From Timema cristinae (taxonomy: Eukaryota > Arthropoda > Insecta > Phasmatodea > Timematidae), in assembly GCA_039000515.1 (NCBI GenBank), contig JBCFYV010009882.1:48373639-48437638 (forward strand): DNA of 64,000 nucleotides, read 5' to 3'. Below, piece after piece: positions 61,624-64,000 of this stretch. Positions within the stretch are counted from its first letter, which is position 1. Each line of letters opens with the position of its first letter. A program made the position numbers and the translations under genes. Below the pieces are notes generated by a model. It was not told the origin of the DNA, searched no databases, and worked only from the letters and a program-made list of their open reading frames with translations.

Positions 61624-62851
61624 ATGGAAGGGGTAATACAAGTTCAGATGCCACCATCAAAGAGGAAACGGAGTAATAGTATTGACTACAGCCTATGTCT
61701 GTTTTGTAAAAAAAAAATCACTTGTCGCTGAATCAAAATGCTCAAAAAAACTTCTAGAAGCCCTTGCAAACGAATTAAGTTCGGCGACAAAGAATTTAAA
61801 TGTTCATATGAACTACTTTTTGATACAGACGAAATGACAGAAAAAAAAGGTAGTTGGCATTTATCTTGTTATAAACGATGCACTCACAAGGTGCAACTAG
61901 CATGATTGAAAGCCAAATATGAAAAGAGACAAGAAGCAATTGACATAAATGAACCTTCTACAAGTAACACAACACCATTCACATGATCGTGCGGTGAACG
62001 AACAGAAAAAAATACATGTTTTTTCTGTAACAAAGCAGACTACAGAGGACATCAATTGTTCACAGTTTCAACCAGTAACGCCGGCACAAAACTATACGAA
62101 GCTGTATACCATAGCCAAAATGATCAATGGAAAGTCAAATTATCAGCGTGTATAATAGACCCAAGGGATGCACATGCGTATGACATTTCTTATCTAAAGA
62201 ATGCTAGACAAAGAATGTTGTAAACGTTTTACGGAAGAAACATCAATGTCAAATTCTAGACAGTGAAGCTAGTCTAATAGATAGTGAGTGTAAAGTCGAT
62301 TTCATCAATTCTCTTTCAGAGGCTTTAGAAGACGGAAAGGTGGTTTCTATTGCAGAAGAAAGAAAGATGTGCAGCAAACGGGATGGAGAATGAACATGTT
62401 ATGAAGAGGAGGGCAATCAAAACATTCAATGAAGAAGAGCTTTGGGACATGGACGTACCATTTATTAACCCCATCCGCAAGAATCAACCACAACGTATAT
62501 CTTTAAAAGCTACTACAGATGTTGTTTTAACTAAATCTGAAGAAACCACTAGCCTTTCCGGAAAAATGAAGACCCTCTTTGAAGCGGGTGACCTGGTGGT
62601 CTAGGGGTAAGGTGTCAGACTTCTGTGCTGGCGGCCGGGGTTCAATCCTCGGTCCCGGCACAAATTTATCTGATTACCAAACCCTTCCTTCACCTCTGAC
62701 AATACATCTTGTGAATTTGGGTAATGCCAGGCCACCACCGTGGTTCGGATTCCACGTTAAACTGTAGGTCCTTCATTTCATCTCACAATCACCCTACCAT
62801 TACACATTAGCGTAAGTGCGTATAACCCGAATGGGTAGTAAGACGCGGTGC

Positions 62852-62897
<46 letters not shown>

Positions 62898-64000
62898 CTT
62901 TGAAGCGGCACGTATTATGAGGAAGTGCATTTTGTCTAGTAACCAGTGAAATTTTCAAGGATCAGTCGATAGTACTAAAATACAGTAATATAGTCCCATT
63001 GGAACTTAAATTTTTCTTTAAGTGGTGTATTGCTGGAAGCAATATATTCCAAAACGCCAGAGTTGCTCAAAAGGCATCAGTACGTTCACAAAGCCTTATG
63101 TATGAATGCCTAAGCAAACGGTAAACGAAAAATGAAATAACGACAATGACCAAGCATTCTCGTGACAACCCACTATAAGAAGATGTTGGTTTAACAGTTC
63201 ATTCCAATACTCGCAGCTAGTTGTCCATCTTTTGCATAGTATAGGTTGTTCAGTTGACTACAGCTAAGTTTTGCGCCTAGAGACATCAGTAGAAAAAGAG
63301 GTTATGGTGGGGTGTATATTCCACACGACTTTGTCAGAGGAAGGTTTATGTTTTGTGCAGCAGATAATATAGATTTCCCCGAATATACTCCTGATGGTAA
63401 AGGAACTTTACATGAAAGTCATGGTCTGCTACCAAGAGTGCTTATCTGAAGACCATTCCGAAATGACGGTAGTTTCAGGTCCATTAACAATTCTCCCTCA
63501 ATGAATGACCACTTTAATGGAATACTAAGGTCCAACAAATATTAAGCCAGTAAACCCAGCATTTACAAAATAAGTAATATGTTCGACCAAAGCAGATATA
63601 TTACATTATGTTTCTCTAGACATGGCGCGACTACTGAGCAAATGTGTAAAGTGGTCATCATAACACACAACGTATTTCGAATTACAGAGTGAATCACAAG
63701 AAACATATGACAGAGTTCAAGAGTTGACCTGTCAGATGCATTGGATTAAATGAAGGGGATCACACACATACCAACATGGTCAGCCTTTAATTAAGCGTTA
63801 CTGGATGTTCCGGGAAGGAAGGCACGAGTATGTGTCCTACCGATAATACCAGCTAGTCCCGCTGATCATTCAGTTAAACTAGCCTTCTTCACCCAACTGG
63901 AATTGTGGAACACATCTGTGGCAATAATAATTCCAAATGTGTCTTGACTCTAGACTTTGGTCTTTATAAGCCAGTCTTGCAACTAATTATGTCACGAGTT
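61624..64000 (+). pseudogene. Decayed CxxC zinc-module gene of a multi-copy type, split by a SINE
   Basis: From the ATG at 61624 (just after a possible splice acceptor TTTGTTTCAG at 61581-61590) the frames read SIDYSLCLFCKKKI, then FGDKEFKCSYELLFDTDEMT and GSWHLSCYKRCTH: a first C-x2-C plus H-x2-C module. A second module follows near 62010 with NTCFFCNKADYRGHQLF and DPRDAHAYDISY. Later blocks are ELWDMDVPFINPIRKNQPQR (62440), the SINE, RIMRKCILSSNQ (62915), LELKFFFKWCIAGSNIFQNA (63000), a NIDFPEYTPDGKGTL segment (63370) and GCSGKEGT-like and AFFTQLELWNTS segments (about 63810-63920). I recognise the layout as a large protein that appears in many copies in invertebrate genomes, but I do not know its function or name. 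Frameshifts, stops and truncation by the window edge show a dead copy. Confidence 0.65.
62588..62897 (+). mobile_element. tRNA-derived SINE (family 1), full length, best copy
   Basis: Head GTGACCTGGTGGTCTAGGGG (62588), box B-like GGTTCAATCC (62638), body, 3' tail GCGTATAACCCGAATGGG then TAGTAAGACGCGGTGCTAA, and a clean (TAA)n tail of about 15 units to 62897. The 11-bp target duplication CTTTGAAGCGG (62577-62587 and 62898-62908) is perfect. Removing the insertion and one copy of the duplication restores the reading frame of the host pseudogene. The head resembles tRNA-Glu (GGTCTAG-GGTTAGG box A type). Confidence 0.96.

Noticed and set aside
62579..62767. 62-codon frame after the zinc-module gene
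   Set aside because: It is the SINE body read through from the pseudogene frame.

Overview
This is AT-rich nuclear DNA from a multicellular animal. It carries two short exons of an animal protein kinase with proper splice sites and an intron of about 10.7 kb; the rest is mostly transposable elements at different stages of decay. The mix of hAT, Ty1/copia, Ty3/gypsy, PIF/Harbinger-like and tRNA-derived SINE copies, plus scattered TAACCT-like degenerate motifs near 58.5-58.9 kb, fits an invertebrate, probably an arthropod. No sequence here fixes the species. I see no bacterial operons, rRNA genes or CRISPR arrays.

Host gene. Exons at 42413-42529 and 31692-31755 (minus strand) encode adjacent parts of the kinase N-lobe of a salt-inducible kinase, closest to SIK3. 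The 5' exons lie to the right of 42.5 kb and the remaining kinase exons to the left of 31.7 kb; I found neither, so a large part of the window may be Sik3 intron.

Left third (0.5-13.1 kb). A Ty3/gypsy element on the minus strand (479-13096) has 227-bp LTRs and a perfect 5-bp target duplication. It has been interrupted twice: by a Ty1/copia element (3667-8844) and by an unidentified 2.8-kb block (8934-11723, 9-bp direct repeats). The copia carries a probable solo LTR with a SINE inserted near its edge. The unidentified block carries another SINE, and an inverted duplication beginning in that SINE forms a 459-bp near-perfect palindrome. At 15058-17909 is a complete but dead hAT transposon with a perfect 8-bp target duplication.

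Middle (18-45 kb). Mostly non-coding: a PIF/Harbinger-like MITE (26177-26450), a degenerate tandem repeat (28.15-29.4 kb), and inside the Sik3 intron a decayed hAT transposase on the opposite strand (33.5-35.5 kb), a 5'-truncated SINE and further MITEs.

Right third (45-64 kb). A second, distinct Ty1/copia element (45063-49466) with LTRs and a perfect target duplication; a non-autonomous hAT (51768-52454); a degenerate satellite-like block (53.4-56.5 kb); remnants of a second SINE family; and, running off the right edge, a decayed multi-copy-type gene with CxxC zinc-binding modules (from 61.6 kb) split by a SINE with an 11-bp target duplication.

None of the mobile-element genes looks functional. 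The two SINE families share the same 3' tail, which suggests one common LINE partner. The most unusual structures are the nested insertion stack and the long palindrome.
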